This document shows, piece by piece, positions 25,376 through 38,800 of a stretch of 64,000 bases of DNA. The translations under genes were made by a program, and so were the position numbers. The notes below the pieces were generated by a model. The model was not told where the DNA came from and searched no databases. It saw nothing but the letters and a program-made list of their open reading frames with translations. Origin of the DNA: Psettodes erumei (lineage: Eukaryota > Chordata > Actinopteri > Pleuronectiformes > Psettodidae); assembly GCA_016785225.1 (NCBI GenBank), contig JAFBJZ010000771.1, positions 124,001 to 188,000 of the forward strand. Reading direction: 5' to 3'. The stretch's first letter is position 1. Every line of letters starts with the position of its first letter.

Positions 25376-28300
25376 TTATAAAAAAAACGACATTTATGTT
25401 TATGCAGAGGATCAAAAATTTATTTATTTATAATTTACTCATACTTTTTATATTCCTGTTGGATAGTAGGTTATATGGTGTACTAAACTTCACTGCTATG
25501 TTAAATTGTGATAAAGATTCATAATATATCAGCACATTATATGACTGCACTGTATTAACCCAACCTTCAGTTACTGGTGGCTTTGCTGATCACACTGTTT
25601 TCTGTTGTCAATAGTTTGAGCTACGACTAACACTTGGCACTACAAACTAAAGACCTCAGTGTCTTCAATCCTTGCTAGTAGTTCATGATTCTCATTACAC
25701 CCACGTGGGCAGCAGTATACAAAATCAGACTTTACAAACTTTTGGAGGAAAAAGTGAAGTTAAGTAAGTCCTGCACCTTGGACCTTAGCTGGGCGAGTTC
25801 ATATGTCAACACTCACAAGTCATCCAGCATGGCCCTTTTACTTGTCAGGCCTAATGATTTCTGTTTCCTTGAAGTGCTGATGTGAAAATACACATGCTAA
25901 TGCTCAAGCTCTGAACCTTTAGTTTCCTCAGTGTAGTGGCGGTATAAAGTAGCTTCTCACTGCAACACACTCACTCACACTCAAAAATATAAAGGTTAAA
26001 GTTCAATATTTTACATCAACAGCAGCCAAAGACTTTCACAAATACATATAAATTCGTACAAACACAAACTTGAGTGAGAGTTCGACTTATAAGGTCTAAC
26101 AAGGTCAAACACCCTGTGGTTAATTACAAATTTTTAAAAAAGGTCATTGACAGTCATACACCCACACTGGGAATATATTCAATATCATATTTTTTAATCT
26201 TTAAAAGATACACATTTGAGCTTTAATTACGTTTTATACACTGAAGATGATGTTAAATTAAAATAATGAACATGGCTTTATATTGTAACAAAAGCATGTC
26301 TTTATAGTGAAGTCTAAGCACATCTATTGACAGACATGTTTAGCTCTCTGTTATTTGTCAGAAACAAATAGACGCATTCAGTGCAAGCTCAGCGGTTGCC
26401 ATCCTGACAGATGATTAATGTGAAAGGTGCTGAATGGGATGATAAATCTACATATTAGAGTCCTGGCTTTGGTGTGTACAAATGGTGCAAGTGGCTCCTG
26501 CTTCACCACAGATGAGCTCCGTCACTGATAATATTGCCCAAGGACATGGCAAATGTTATGTTGATGATGGAGATGTAACATGCTTTGTGCATGTCCAGTA
26601 CACTGTGCATGCATGTATGTGACAGGGGTGTGTGTTTGTGTGTGCAGCTCTCGGCGCATGATCACAGAATAATGAAAAAGTGAGGAGCACCTTGCATGTT
26701 CTAATGTGCACCCATCAGCTAAAGGGCTGTTAAGCCTGCAGATGCTCCATTAGTGGGATAGAGGTGAGCAGCAGCAATAAGTCAGTCAGTGGAGATCATG
26801 AAGGACAGTGCACTGTGACAGCACAGTAAACAGGACAGCCCAGGATGTCATGTACTTTGCTATTTATATGGAGGAGAGAAGCACCACACACTACTAATTC
26901 AGAACAAAAAAGCCACACTGCTTTTAAAAAAAGGCAAAAAGGTCTGCATACTTAGGAGCTCAGGTAAGACAATTGAATGGGGACCCTGGCAATCAAGTTC
27001 AAGAAATAGAAGTTTGAAAGCATACTAGACACTAAAATAATGCACAGCATACCTTGTTGCACTTTGGCAAGTAATGCAGGTTTTTACACCCCTGGCATGT
27101 TATCACAGAAACAATCAGTTGCAAGGCTTTATTTTATGAGATCACAATTTCTTATTATTTTATTCACAGGTGTGTTCTGACAGTTTTACAGTAATTTCCT
27201 TGGAAGAAATCACAGAGAGGCACAAGAAAACACTTGCAGGCACTACAGTTACTGCATGTGTACATAACTAATGAAAGCATAATTCAGTGAAATGAATCCA
27301 AAATCACACCACAAATCATAGTTGACCAGTGATCTTTGATTTTTTTATTGTTGTATAGGTGTGTTCCATTTAGTACAAACTCTTGGAGTTGGAGCTGATC
27401 TTCATAAGCAGTAAATCATAAAGGAATACTGTTAGTAGCTGTGTAATATAGCCACTGCCCAGTGACAGCGCGCATCACCAGGTCACAGCTTTTACACGTT
27501 TGACTCATGCCTGTTGGCATCGACTCTTGCTTATTTCCTAAACAAGTTCCTAACAAGGAACCATACTTATAAAAATAATGCAAGACTGTCCAGGCAGCGG
27601 CCCATCTGAGGCTCTTTCTAGTAAACCTCATCAGTGTTACATGCCGTGAACCCCAGTGAAGCATTAGATTGTTGCTGCCAAACAGGAACCCAAATCCAGT
27701 CCAGGCATTGGTGCTGGAACTGACCCTGGCTCACAGTACACCAGGGGAGTTGCCTGAAATAGCTCTGTGACCAGTCAGCCCAACCAAGTCCACCTGGCTG
27801 CTGAACATCGCCAGACATAAAAGACAGCACCAGATGTGGAGAGACCATCTTTGTTTGGATAAGACATGGGAGAATTGTCCTCCAGATGACAAACCACACA
27901 GGTCCTGAACCAACCAATCTGCCGTTCATGTCCAACATGCTTGTACTTATATAGTGCCAGCGACAGACATTTGGGTGATTTTTGTTTACTGGCCAGGAAT
28001 TAAAAAAACAAAAAACAAAACCTGCACCAGTGAACCTGTTGCTGTTGTCTGTAGGTATCTACATCCTAATCCTCACTCCCATTAAAATTTTGATGGTTTA
28101 CAACTTCATCAGCTGGGTCCAGATGTATTGTTTAGATAATTATCACTTGTGAAATGTGTGACAGTAGGTTGTATTTATCAATCTTTGAAGAATGACACAA
28201 CAATCTAATATGTCTATCATTTATAAACAGAAATAAGGATGAAAGAACAGAAAAATATATCAAATTGATACAATATTCTGCTACAAGACGTTCCGCTGAT

Positions 28301-28747
28301 GAGGTGCGTACCTCATCTTCCAACAGAGATATAATAGGAACAATTTAGTAGCACAGATAATGAAGACAATGTCGAGACAATGGAGATGCTTTGACAGGGT
28401 TTACAAATAAAATTGTTTTATTCTTTCCTTTTGTTTGAAACCCTCAAAATGGTAAACATCCAAGCACTTGTTGAAATGCAGGTAAATCTACTTTATATGT
28501 TTTTGTTTCAGCTAATGTGTAATTATAATCATCATCATCATCATCATCATCACCACGAGTAGGAGTAGCATTGATAGGCAGAGAAAGAACACAGGTGTGC
28601 TCAGTTCTGTTTCTGTGCTGTAGGAGACTAGGGGTCTATCCTCCAAAAACTCTCCAATTTTAAGAACATTTTAAAGACAAAAGAATCTGATCAAGGTTGT
28701 GAATATTGTCATTTGTCCAGGTCATGGTTATCTCAAGGAAATTTAAA
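25376..28747. other. Non-coding stretch with no recognised gene
   Basis: No familiar exon was found. Minus-strand frames at 27938-27618 and 27664-27416 overlap in a region that looks like a decayed repeat, but I could not name it. A short (ATC)n run lies at 28528-28550. Confidence 0.4.
28528..28550. repeat. (ATC)n microsatellite
   Basis: About seven ATC units in a row in an otherwise ordinary AT-rich context. Confidence 0.9.
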
Positions 28748-28830
28748 TCAAAATCAAATGGACTTGGTTATATGTCTTTGAAGACGTGTCACCTCTCATC
28801 CAAAAGCCTTCATCAGTTCATGCCCATCTG
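28748..28830 (-). repeat. Dispersed retroelement-like repeat fragment
   Basis: On the minus strand the text reads gatgaaggcttttggatgag then aggtgacacgtcttcaaag. This signature is frequent in fish genomes, and I associate it with retroelement 3' sequence, possibly Penelope-like. Family assignment is weak. Confidence 0.45.
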
Positions 28831-31800
28831 ACTAGGGTGAGCTTGTCTGACCAGAGAATCTGATGCAAGTTACAAGTAAACACAAAAACAAAAGCAAAAA
28901 AAAAAGTTAAACATTTTAGATAGTTGAGATACTTATTTTAGATTCCATTTAACTTTTGAAAAACAAGTTTTAAAAAAGGCTGCTAAAACGGTTCAATTTT
29001 GTACATTAGATATAAACAACTTCCAAAGTCAAATTCCAGGCCAAATAGCATTAACTCAGCCTCAGAGAGACATCCACTTAATTTTTACGGGGGGACGATG
29101 GAAATATGGCAGGTAAACAAATCAGTAGGTTGACGTGAAGCTGAGGCACAGACAAATGACCTGGGGAAGAGTGGCGCGAAAATCCGGGGTTTAAATACTG
29201 GTGTGCGGGAGAAGCAGCGGACCACGGGACCAGCAAACCACACCCAGCACACACACACACACACACACATAAACACAGAGAGAGAGACGAGACACCACTG
29301 GTTCCATTATACTCAGATTCCTCACATTACATGCTGCAAAACTGTACATGCATGCAATGATTCTCTCATTAGTTGGTATCATACTTTCCCTTGTGAAGCC
29401 AATGGATTCACTATAATAAACACTAAACATACTCTATAACAAATTCAATCATCATCACCACTGCCCGACATCTCACTTGTCCAACTTTACCATGGTGCGA
29501 TAATCGCAGCCCGAATGTGATGTATAATTTTGATTCTCTGTATACAAGGCTAATCACTGTATGTATTGCAAACATTGGGAACATGCTGTAGCTATATCTT
29601 AGTAAGCTGGTTTGAAAAGGGCACCGACTTGTTGGAACAATCATCAATGAAAGCATTAATAACTCATGATAAAACTTTTCAGTCTCACCACATGGTGCAG
29701 CCTGCAGCATTTACCTGGGTCAGAAGTCAGGAAACGCTCGTGTTTGCTGTATGGAGTGTGGACTGATGAGAGATCGGAGGTCAGGCAACACTGGAACACA
29801 ATGCAGAGATTATTGAGTTAAACAAAAACTTAGTGTTTTACTCTGTAAGGAAACATCTTTCTACTCCTGCGTGGCACCTCCACATGGAGGTCTGAACAAA
29901 GGGTTATCTGAGGGTTATCAGAAAGGGATTCAATGTCTGGCTCATGGGCATGTCAACAGGGACGGGTGCTCGTTGCTACAGGGTGGCACAGTTCAGCCCT
30001 CTTCATTCGCTGTCTCGGAATATATGTGAGGAAAAAAAACATTCAGTTCTGCAGTCTAAGCTCCAGCCTCTCGCAACCCTGAAGAGGATAAGCAGTTTAG
30101 AAAACTGGATGACTTAAATTGAATTTAAATGAGCTAATATATTAAGCAGTGTGGTAGCAGCCTATCTCTCTCTCTCCGCTTTCTGTCTGTCTCCTGCACA
30201 CAGTGCAATAAACGCAATGTGTCTGTGGAAAGATGGAGTTCTTTTAAAAATAAATAAATAAATGAAAGCACTGGATTCAGGGAGATGCCTTATGGCACAG
30301 TTTCACATCAGTTGGCTGTGTTAGCAGAAGGTACAAAAAAAACAAAACCTCTGCAGACAGTTTGAGCTGCTGTGGTTGCCTGTTGTGGGGTCCTTCCTGC
30401 CAGCACTCTGTTAATCATCCGCTCTTATTAGGGTAGAAAAAAATTTTGCTCCGTTGATCTGGTCCTCTTTAAAACAAGCAACAGAGCAATATCCCTTCAT
30501 GTCTGGCTTCCCCTTTTTAAATGACACAGAGGAGCTTACCAGCCCTGCCCGAAGCTGGGCCTCAGCTCTTCTGATTGATTCACAAGCCGAACATGTTTTT
30601 TTTGTCCCTAGTGTGGGCTGCTGGGAGATTAGACCTCTGACACCACACGTGTCCCATCCTGTTTGGGCTGTACACAGTCAAGGAGGACAACTCGTCCTCG
30701 CTTTGATGCGCTCAGAGCCCCACAGGACAGGTCACGATGTAACGTGCTCAGCTGGATTGCTCTAACAATTAATCAGTGACATTCCCACGGAAGAAAAATC
30801 CCTACTTCTCTATTAGTGATCAATACACGGCAGCTGTTACCCAATCTGTCTTCAGTTCATCAGCTCTCATCTGGTATTTAGTAGATCTTTTCGACAATAA
30901 CTCACTTTCCATCAGTGGATTGTCTAGTTTCACTGGGTTTTGTAGCATTTTAGCCACGTTAGCAGCAGGGGTTGAGAAATGGCAATGTTGGTCTGACAGT
31001 TGGTTCACAACTTTAGACCAGGCCAATATATCTGGACAAATATAGGATGAATTGCTGTTAATGATTTGTATAGACATCCACAGTGCCTCACAGCTTCACC
31101 GAGCGGCTGCCCTGGCTGCAGACATGTAGTTTTTGTTTATTCCTTTTTGGCACTGAGCCATAGTAGCACAGACAACTTGGCTGTAATCATTACGTTCACT
31201 ATATGCAAACCTATTAACAGAGAAATAAAAACATTGAAATTGGATGATTCTGCAAAGCCTCAACTATTTTAGTGCTACTCAGGTTATGTCCATTTATGTC
31301 AATTGATATTTCCTTTGCAAATTGTAAACGGTCTTCATCCCATTTAGACCAACTCTCAACCCAAGCTGGATGGGACCAGATCTTGGGACATGGTCCTGAA
31401 TTCTGCTGAAGTGGTCTGAACTGTTCTGCCAATGTTGACCCTCTTTGACTTTCAGAAAAGAAGAAGAAAAAAAACCCCAGGAACAATTCTAATTTAATTT
31501 TAATATGCTGGAGGTGTACTGAGAGCAACAAACCTGTATAATAAAGATGAAAAGCAGCTGGTCGGGAGCAGAGGTTGGGATATTGGGGGTCATAGCTGAG
31601 GTGGGCTGACACAGCTTCTGAGCAGAATGATAGAGCTATAATTTCCTTCTGAGCAATGATAACAGTGGATACCTGCCAAATCTGGGCACAAAGGGCTGAT
31701 AATAGTAAGCCTGCTTGAATATTAAAAGCACCTTTCTTCTACAGGAGATACCGTAAAAAAGGTAAAGAATGAATAAATCAAGGACATTTTTTTCTGCTTA

Positions 31801-32850
31801 GATTCTGGCAGAGAGTTTGCTGCTTTTCTTGTGTTTTCACCATTTCAAATACAATAACCTTAACATCATGGCCATCAGGCGGAGCCAGTTTAGAAGTTAC
31901 TGAAGTTACTTAGCAGTAACAGTAATGGCCTCTGGATGCTGGCTTAAAAATACTTGTATGAAATTTGAATGAAAAATATACAAGAAACTCAGTACTTTCA
32001 GCAAATGCAGCAGCACACTAGATCTGTTCATTCACATGACTGTAGACGTCGGCTTTGAGGAGAATGCAAACGCTGGGCAGAAAGGTGGATCCATCAGTGT
32101 AATGACTGTGTTTATACAATGGTTTGTGAAAATCAAGATGACGGCTGAAGCTACAGCTGCCTCTAATTGTGGGGCTGTGAGGCTGGCTGCTTGCTGGATG
32201 GGGATTAACTTTAAATGAACCCAATCAGCTCCCTCCCTATCCATTCCTTCCACCCTTCTTTCCAATCCTCTTCCCACCATCCTTGTTCCCTTTATTTGCT
32301 TTGTGTCCTTTTTTCTCCTTTCTTTAACAGCCCAGCACATCCCTTTTTTCCTCTCCACCCTTTCGTTTCTCTTTCTTCCTCTCACTTCAAACGCTCTTTG
32401 CATGCCTGTGTGTGTTGGTGGAGCTCATGTTAATGGCGTTAACATCGATCGACAGAGGCACAGCCAGGAGGTGAGTTCTTTGAATGGCTGCTGTATGACC
32501 TGATGGAGTTGTGTGTGTGTGTGTTTACAGCAATTTACATTATGTGCATAGCCCTCTGCCACTGAGCAACAGTTTAAAAGAGCTTTCAGATGAGACAGAT
32601 ATTTCTTGAAACTCAAGAACTGCCACCGCAACCTATTTTCACCTGGTAGTAAATACATTAATGTAGATATGCAGGGCTGTTTTGGGGCATTTGGAAAATG
32701 TGTGGTGAAGGCACCACCAGCTGGGAGGGCCCAAAGGGGAGGAATTCAACTTTGCAATTAATTTCAGACATCTAATCTGCAAGTATAACTCTGTTTTACC
32801 AAGCTACTCTATACACCTGATGCTGGGAGGAGCCTGCAGGCTGAATCTAG
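28831..32850. other. Non-coding stretch with one CA microsatellite
   Basis: No exon was recognised. It contains (CA)n at 29249-29269 and a strongly pyrimidine-rich plus strand at about 32215-32400. Confidence 0.45.
29249..29269. repeat. (CA)n microsatellite
   Basis: Ten to eleven CA units, followed by a short GA run near 29277-29288. Confidence 0.95.
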
Positions 32851-32898
32851 GGCAGGGATCGTCAACTGGTGGCCAACAGGCCACATCCGGCCCACAGA
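32851..32898 (+). mobile_element. hAT-like transposon end remnant
   Basis: The text cagggatcgtcaactggtgg followed by ccaacaggccacatccggcc resembles the terminal sequence of vertebrate hAT-type elements (CAGGG start, then GGCC-ACATCCGGCCC). No matching second end or transposase was found nearby. Confidence 0.5.
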
Positions 32899-35800
32899 AT
32901 ATTCATGAATTCAGAAAATCGTTGGAGGAAAAAAAATGTGTTCTGGTATTAAGGATAGATAGTTTTTTCTTCCTAAAGTGTCCTTCCTATATTGATTTAT
33001 TTGTAGAAGTCTATCACAATATGTACATTGACTGCCACATATTGATTTGATCTATTATTTCATGATTTCTAATGGGTAGAGTTGTATTTAATCATGGAGC
33101 TATTGTGCCCTTCTCTCTCTCTCTTTCTGTGAGCAGCCATGCAAACTCAAAATATGATCAGGCACAGGAGGAAGGATTTTCCCCAGAGCAAAGATGGCTA
33201 GCCTAGCCACTCTTCAATAATGACTGCATGCCAGTGAATAACAACAATGTATATTCTGTATGTTTGTTCCCTCAATCCTAATGAATAAAAAGAGTCAAAG
33301 GTGATTGCCCAGAGCTGGACCAGAGGTATAAGCAAACTAGTGTATCTTGGAACTCAAGAAAACAGTGGGGAAGCTGAACAGTCCGACCAGGGTAATCAGT
33401 TATCTGTGTAATCTGTTTCCAGTATTTCCAGGCTTCAACCAGTGCCACTAATGAGTGATGAAGGAGAGGAAGAGGAGGAGGAGGATGACAGCAGCCAATA
33501 TGCTGCTGTGGGACAGCCAGTAAGGAAAGGTGATCTGCAGGTGAAGCTGCTGGTGAGAGTGACAGCAAACACAGAGACAAAGCTAAACATACCGTTCTCT
33601 TATATGTATGTCACAAAATACTTTTGCAATTGATATCCACCTGCTCAATATTGTGAAACTTAAAAACTTCCTGTTTAGATAAAGATAATGTGAACATTTT
33701 TTAATGACCTCTATGAGAAGGAGAATGAGGGGTGGGGTGACAAAACTCACTGCAGGTGCTGACTGCCACTTGTTTTTTGACCCCGTGGATCTGCCCTTAA
33801 CATTGCACAGGAATCATAAGATCACGGTATGATCCAAACTGGGACAACAGGAACTGCTGGCCTCATGTTCTTTCAGTCACCGAGACAGAGATGGCTTAGT
33901 TACATGCGTGTTCCCGAGAAGGAAAGGATTACTGGGTTTTTCCTCATGCCGCTTTATGGTGTCTTCACTATTGGCGGTCTGTGGTGTCATTAAAAACTCG
34001 CTGGATAATCCCAGCTGTGGTCTCCATGTTGTATTTCTGTGGCCACTACAGCTTCAATGTGAAGTTACATGATGGCACATGATGTCAGCTACAGCAAAGC
34101 TGGAATTCAACAACAGGCTGCACAGCTGCACTGTAGCCCTTTAAAGTGCCAATGTTGGTAGAAAATGTTGGACTTTTGTTAATCCTGGGCTTTGAAGGGG
34201 GCTGTCTAAATCCTGTGCAGACCTTCCTCCCACAACAGATCCACAGTGATATCATTGCTCAACTGCACAAGATCAGAATGCAGCCATAGAGCACTGTATG
34301 GTAAGTTGTAGAATCAGGGAAAAAGGATCAAAAATAGCATTAACATCATGATTAAAACAGAGATTGAGTCTCACAAATGAATACAGCTGAACTGATATCA
34401 GATACCAATATCATCCATTATTATAATTATCTCAAAATATTCTGATGAAAAGATTCATCCCCATGCAGGCCCAGGGCGCAAAAGTGTCCAGTAATCATCC
34501 CGGTGCTAAAAACTGAGGATGCCTGGGTTCTTGAAGTCCAGATATTGAGAAAATTTACAACCTTTTCATCTGCTAATTTACAGAGCACACTCTCCCTGTG
34601 ATCAAAGACATCCATCACACCCAGAACTCTCCTTCTAATTGGTTTGGTTTTATTTGATTGTTAAAACATAAAGCAATCCATGGCGTTTTTGGCTATCTGA
34701 ATCCCTGACAGGCTTATCATTCTACAAGATGGATCACAGGGAAGTGCCACTACAGTGAATAGTAAATTAGTCCAAATAGATGTTGTGGCCCCAAATTACT
34801 GTTATTATTAAGTCTACGATGAGCCTCTACATCACTTATCTGACAAGCTGCAGGAGTGGACCTAATGAGTGATCTTCTACATTATGTAAGAGCGGAGAAT
34901 ATTGTCAAGCTTTGTCTTCTCTTACTACAAGATAACCAACAAGAAGACTTATTGCGAGAGCACAAAAGAAATGATTTGCAAGTCAGTATGTGAGCTTGCA
35001 AGGCCAGAATCGAAAGAGTAACTGATACGGAAGTGTGGAGTGAGAAGCAAAGTTTCCTCACATGGCTACTGTTAATAATTTAATGAAGCCATGGTAGCCA
35101 GTAACAGCTCAAAATCATGGAAGATTATCGATGACAGAATTATTTATCAGTCACGAAACTGGTCCTTCAACTCAACAATTCAACAATGGAGTGCATATGC
35201 TGAACCAAAAGTCGTCTCACTGCACTGAATCTACGCTCAGCCCTCGCAAAAGCCCCGGATGGTGGGTAGGTGAAGAGCGTAAGGCCTCAGAGGGGCAAGG
35301 GGGGAGATTTTCTGCAGAGGAGATGAGGCTTTGGAGAGAAAACAAGGCTAGATTACCTCATGTGTCAGCGAGCGCCAGGGAGAAGGGGGAAAAAGGCCAC
35401 ATCCTCGAGCTACGCTTCTCCGCCTGTATGAATAATACATCCAGAATTCATAATGCATGATCAAAGTTATGAGAGTTATCCTGCCTGTCACTCTTTACTT
35501 TTATTTATCCAGTTTGGTGAAGATGCAGCGAGCCTCTGTCTTTCTGTAGTTTATGTGCTTTATTAATTCTGGTATGCAGTTGTAGATTTTATATATAGTG
35601 TATATGACTAAACACAGGTTTTTGCTGTCTTACAAATGCTCAACATGTAGATGTACACCTAACCCTTTCTGTGCTCCCCTTTCATGGGTTCTTGTTTCTG
35701 CTTTTTAAATTCTTTCTACAGATGATTTGGACCTTTCCTTAATCTCACTGAGGCTCTGAGCTTGTTGTGTGGTGTTTCATGTTTTCATTATGAAACAATC

Positions 35801-38800
35801 TATCCATTCTGAAGCCCTTGGAGACTTTACCTATGATTAAGGCCCATACAAAACCACCTGACTTGTCTTAATTTCCAAATGATTTGTTGCTGAAGTTACC
35901 GAGTGCTTCAGCTTTAGACATATTAAAAACGCTGGTCGAAGTCTAATTATAATGATCTCAGGGGGGAACCTGAGGCAAACTATTTGCCCTTTAATTCAGT
36001 TTGTATTTACAGCAATGCTACACCATGCAGTATTAAATACTATTCACTAGCTTTATTGATCACAATGGAACAAAGACGCAGTTTTCCCTTTTTTTGGGTG
36101 TGTGTTGTGTTGTGAGCCATGTCCCGGGGAGGGATTACAGATGAGGTGCCTTGATGGCTTTGGCTTGTTTTCATTCAGCCCGCAGCTGGCGGCAGACTGA
36201 GCTTGTTGCCGCAGTAACAGATTATGAGGAAGTGATTTACACATGGATTTGCCTTTTTTTAGTAGCTTTGCTTGTACTGATGCTGTTGGCTAATAGGACA
36301 AACAATGCATGGCTGCTGCTGTTTGTTGTCCCTTTAGCACAGAATCTGCCACCCACCGGAACATGCAGCATCACACTGTGGTTCACTTGGGTATGTGCTT
36401 AGCATCTGTATACATACACCTTAAGCCTGAAATGATTCTCAGTAATATTTACAATGCCAGTATGACTCTTCAGCAGTGGGAGTTAATCCACTGGGAAGCA
36501 AGTTCACAAAAATCCAAAACATGAAGCACAAAAGCACACTAGAATTGGCCCTGAGGTGAGGGCGAACATCCTTCCGAACACTGGGCTGGAGAAATTAGGT
36601 AGATTGTCTGCAGGTGCACAGGCTGCCGGCAGTCAGGTGATCCTCCAGCCACGCCCACAGCACACACACACTCACACATACATACCACTGAAAAGCGAAG
36701 CAGAGAGGAAGCATAGGGAACCACAATAGGAGGTCCAGGGGCAAAACAAAAAAACCCCATCAAAATTCCTAAATTTTTTGTGTTTAAATTCGATTATCAT
36801 AATGTTACAACCTGATTTATTAACAGGAAAAACACTGTAATGAAGGTAAATGGAGTTCTTTGTTAGCAGAGGAAGCTCTGGATAATATTACTGTGAGAAA
36901 TGCAATCATGACCATTTATTAAAATATAACAGGGTCGTTACGGCGTAAAAGCATCAACCTTACAACCAGTATTGTTTGAGCTTAACAGTAGCAGACACAG
37001 TAAATCCTAACCAGACTGAAAGTATATACAGAGAGAGCAGATATGTGAAAGCAAGCAACACAAGGATCATGAGCATGAAGCGGGAGACTCAAGTTTCCAA
37101 ATTGGCCACTGAGTATGATGGGGAGAGAGTAAGAGAGCAGCTGTTTTGAATACAGTGAGCACAGAATACCAGATTTAAACACAAAATAGATCATGATAAA
37201 AATCCTACTAAGCATCCAGCATTAATATGCAATCACTATCTATTAACATACAACCCTGTAGCTAATTTTACCAAGATGTCAGCTTTACTTGGTAAGCATG
37301 CTTGCAAGCTGCCAGTTTTGAGTCTGTCAATCTTTTCCATGGAACAGCATCTAGCAGATCCAGCGGCTGGTAGGGGGGTGCAGTCCCACTTTTCCTGGCT
37401 CGGCAGCTGGGTTGTATCATGGTGTGATTTTATATAGTGACAGAATAGCAGCAGTAAGACAAGAATGATGACTGTTGTTAGTCAGGAGTGGCTCAGTCTC
37501 CACCACGGAGGCTGGGTGATGCAAAACGCATGCTGCAGTTCCCCAAAGCCACCCTGACAAAAACAAAATACTGAGAATGAACAACACAAGATATCTTTTG
37601 TAAGTGTATTAATATTATATGATATGATATTTTCTTGCATCCTTATATGTAGCCTATATTTATGGGATGATGGAAATCCACCTGCACGTGATGATATATA
37701 AAAAGACTTATTGAAAACAGTATCATTTTTGAGATAGTTTCTTTCATTGAAGAAGAGGTCTTCTGCAACACCACCACAGGTGGATCTCAGATGCTGTAAT
37801 CTGGTCACACTCTATTAGTCCACCATGGGCCCCACTCTGTGTAATCTGGTCATGGCTCGTAAGGTTCGGGTGTTTCTTCCTCAGTGTAATTTTGGATTAT
37901 GTCTGTAAATCTCCTGTGGTGGGGATCAGCAGCGGATAAACGCCTGTGACTTCGCCTTTTCTCTGCTCTCTCACAAAACGTTCAGCCCTGCATTTACTGG
38001 GCAAATAATCTCCACTTGCACACAGACGAGAACACACAACAGCCTTACCTCCCATTTATTTATTTTTTAATCACCACCTGAATAGCACAGAGAAGAAATG
38101 TGTTGTCACCTGATTTAGCGTTATATTCCTGCTTGGTGTGCTCTTTAATTTCTTTCCTATCGTATGCATCCCTTATAGCTGTGTGCATGTTTTTCATTGA
38201 TGATTTAGTAGTGTGTTTCATCTCCTCCTGCTGACGCAGTCCATGGTGCTGCAATTGATTGTATTACATGATGGACTTGGCTTGAACTTCTGAATTTTAC
38301 TTATGGTATAACATTGCATCACTCTGTTCTCAAGATATTTGTCTGTTCCACCAAACATGGCTCTGTCCAAATCCCTCCTACTGCAAACAGCAGTCTCTTC
38401 CATCATCAGTATAGCAGCTATGGCTTCTCTTGTCCTCAGATTGCACTCAGGCAAAACAGAAGCACTTAGCAAGTTCTCTTTTTTGGAGCTGTCACCTTAG
38501 CCTGCTAAGCACATGAGAAATGCACCTTATTGTAATGGCCAGTTTGTCAGAATTTGATCAGATTAATTTTTGTATTTGATTCTAAATCTAACATTTGATT
38601 ATTATTTGATTTGAATATATGTACAGTGGATTGATGAAACTGAACTGACGGGTTGTGTTTGCTTTTTAATTTATGCCTTTTTAGTGAGGGAAATGAAGTA
38701 ACCGGGGTATCTCTCAAGAATTATTTATCAGCATAATTGAATTGAAAGCTAATCAATTTAATTATTATGTTTGGCGCCCAACCTCACTTGATATTAGGAG

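Noticed and set aside
27416..27938. Overlapping minus-strand frames of 82 and 106 codons
   Set aside because: The region has a decayed-repeat feel but I could not match any transposase or reverse transcriptase motif, so no element is called.
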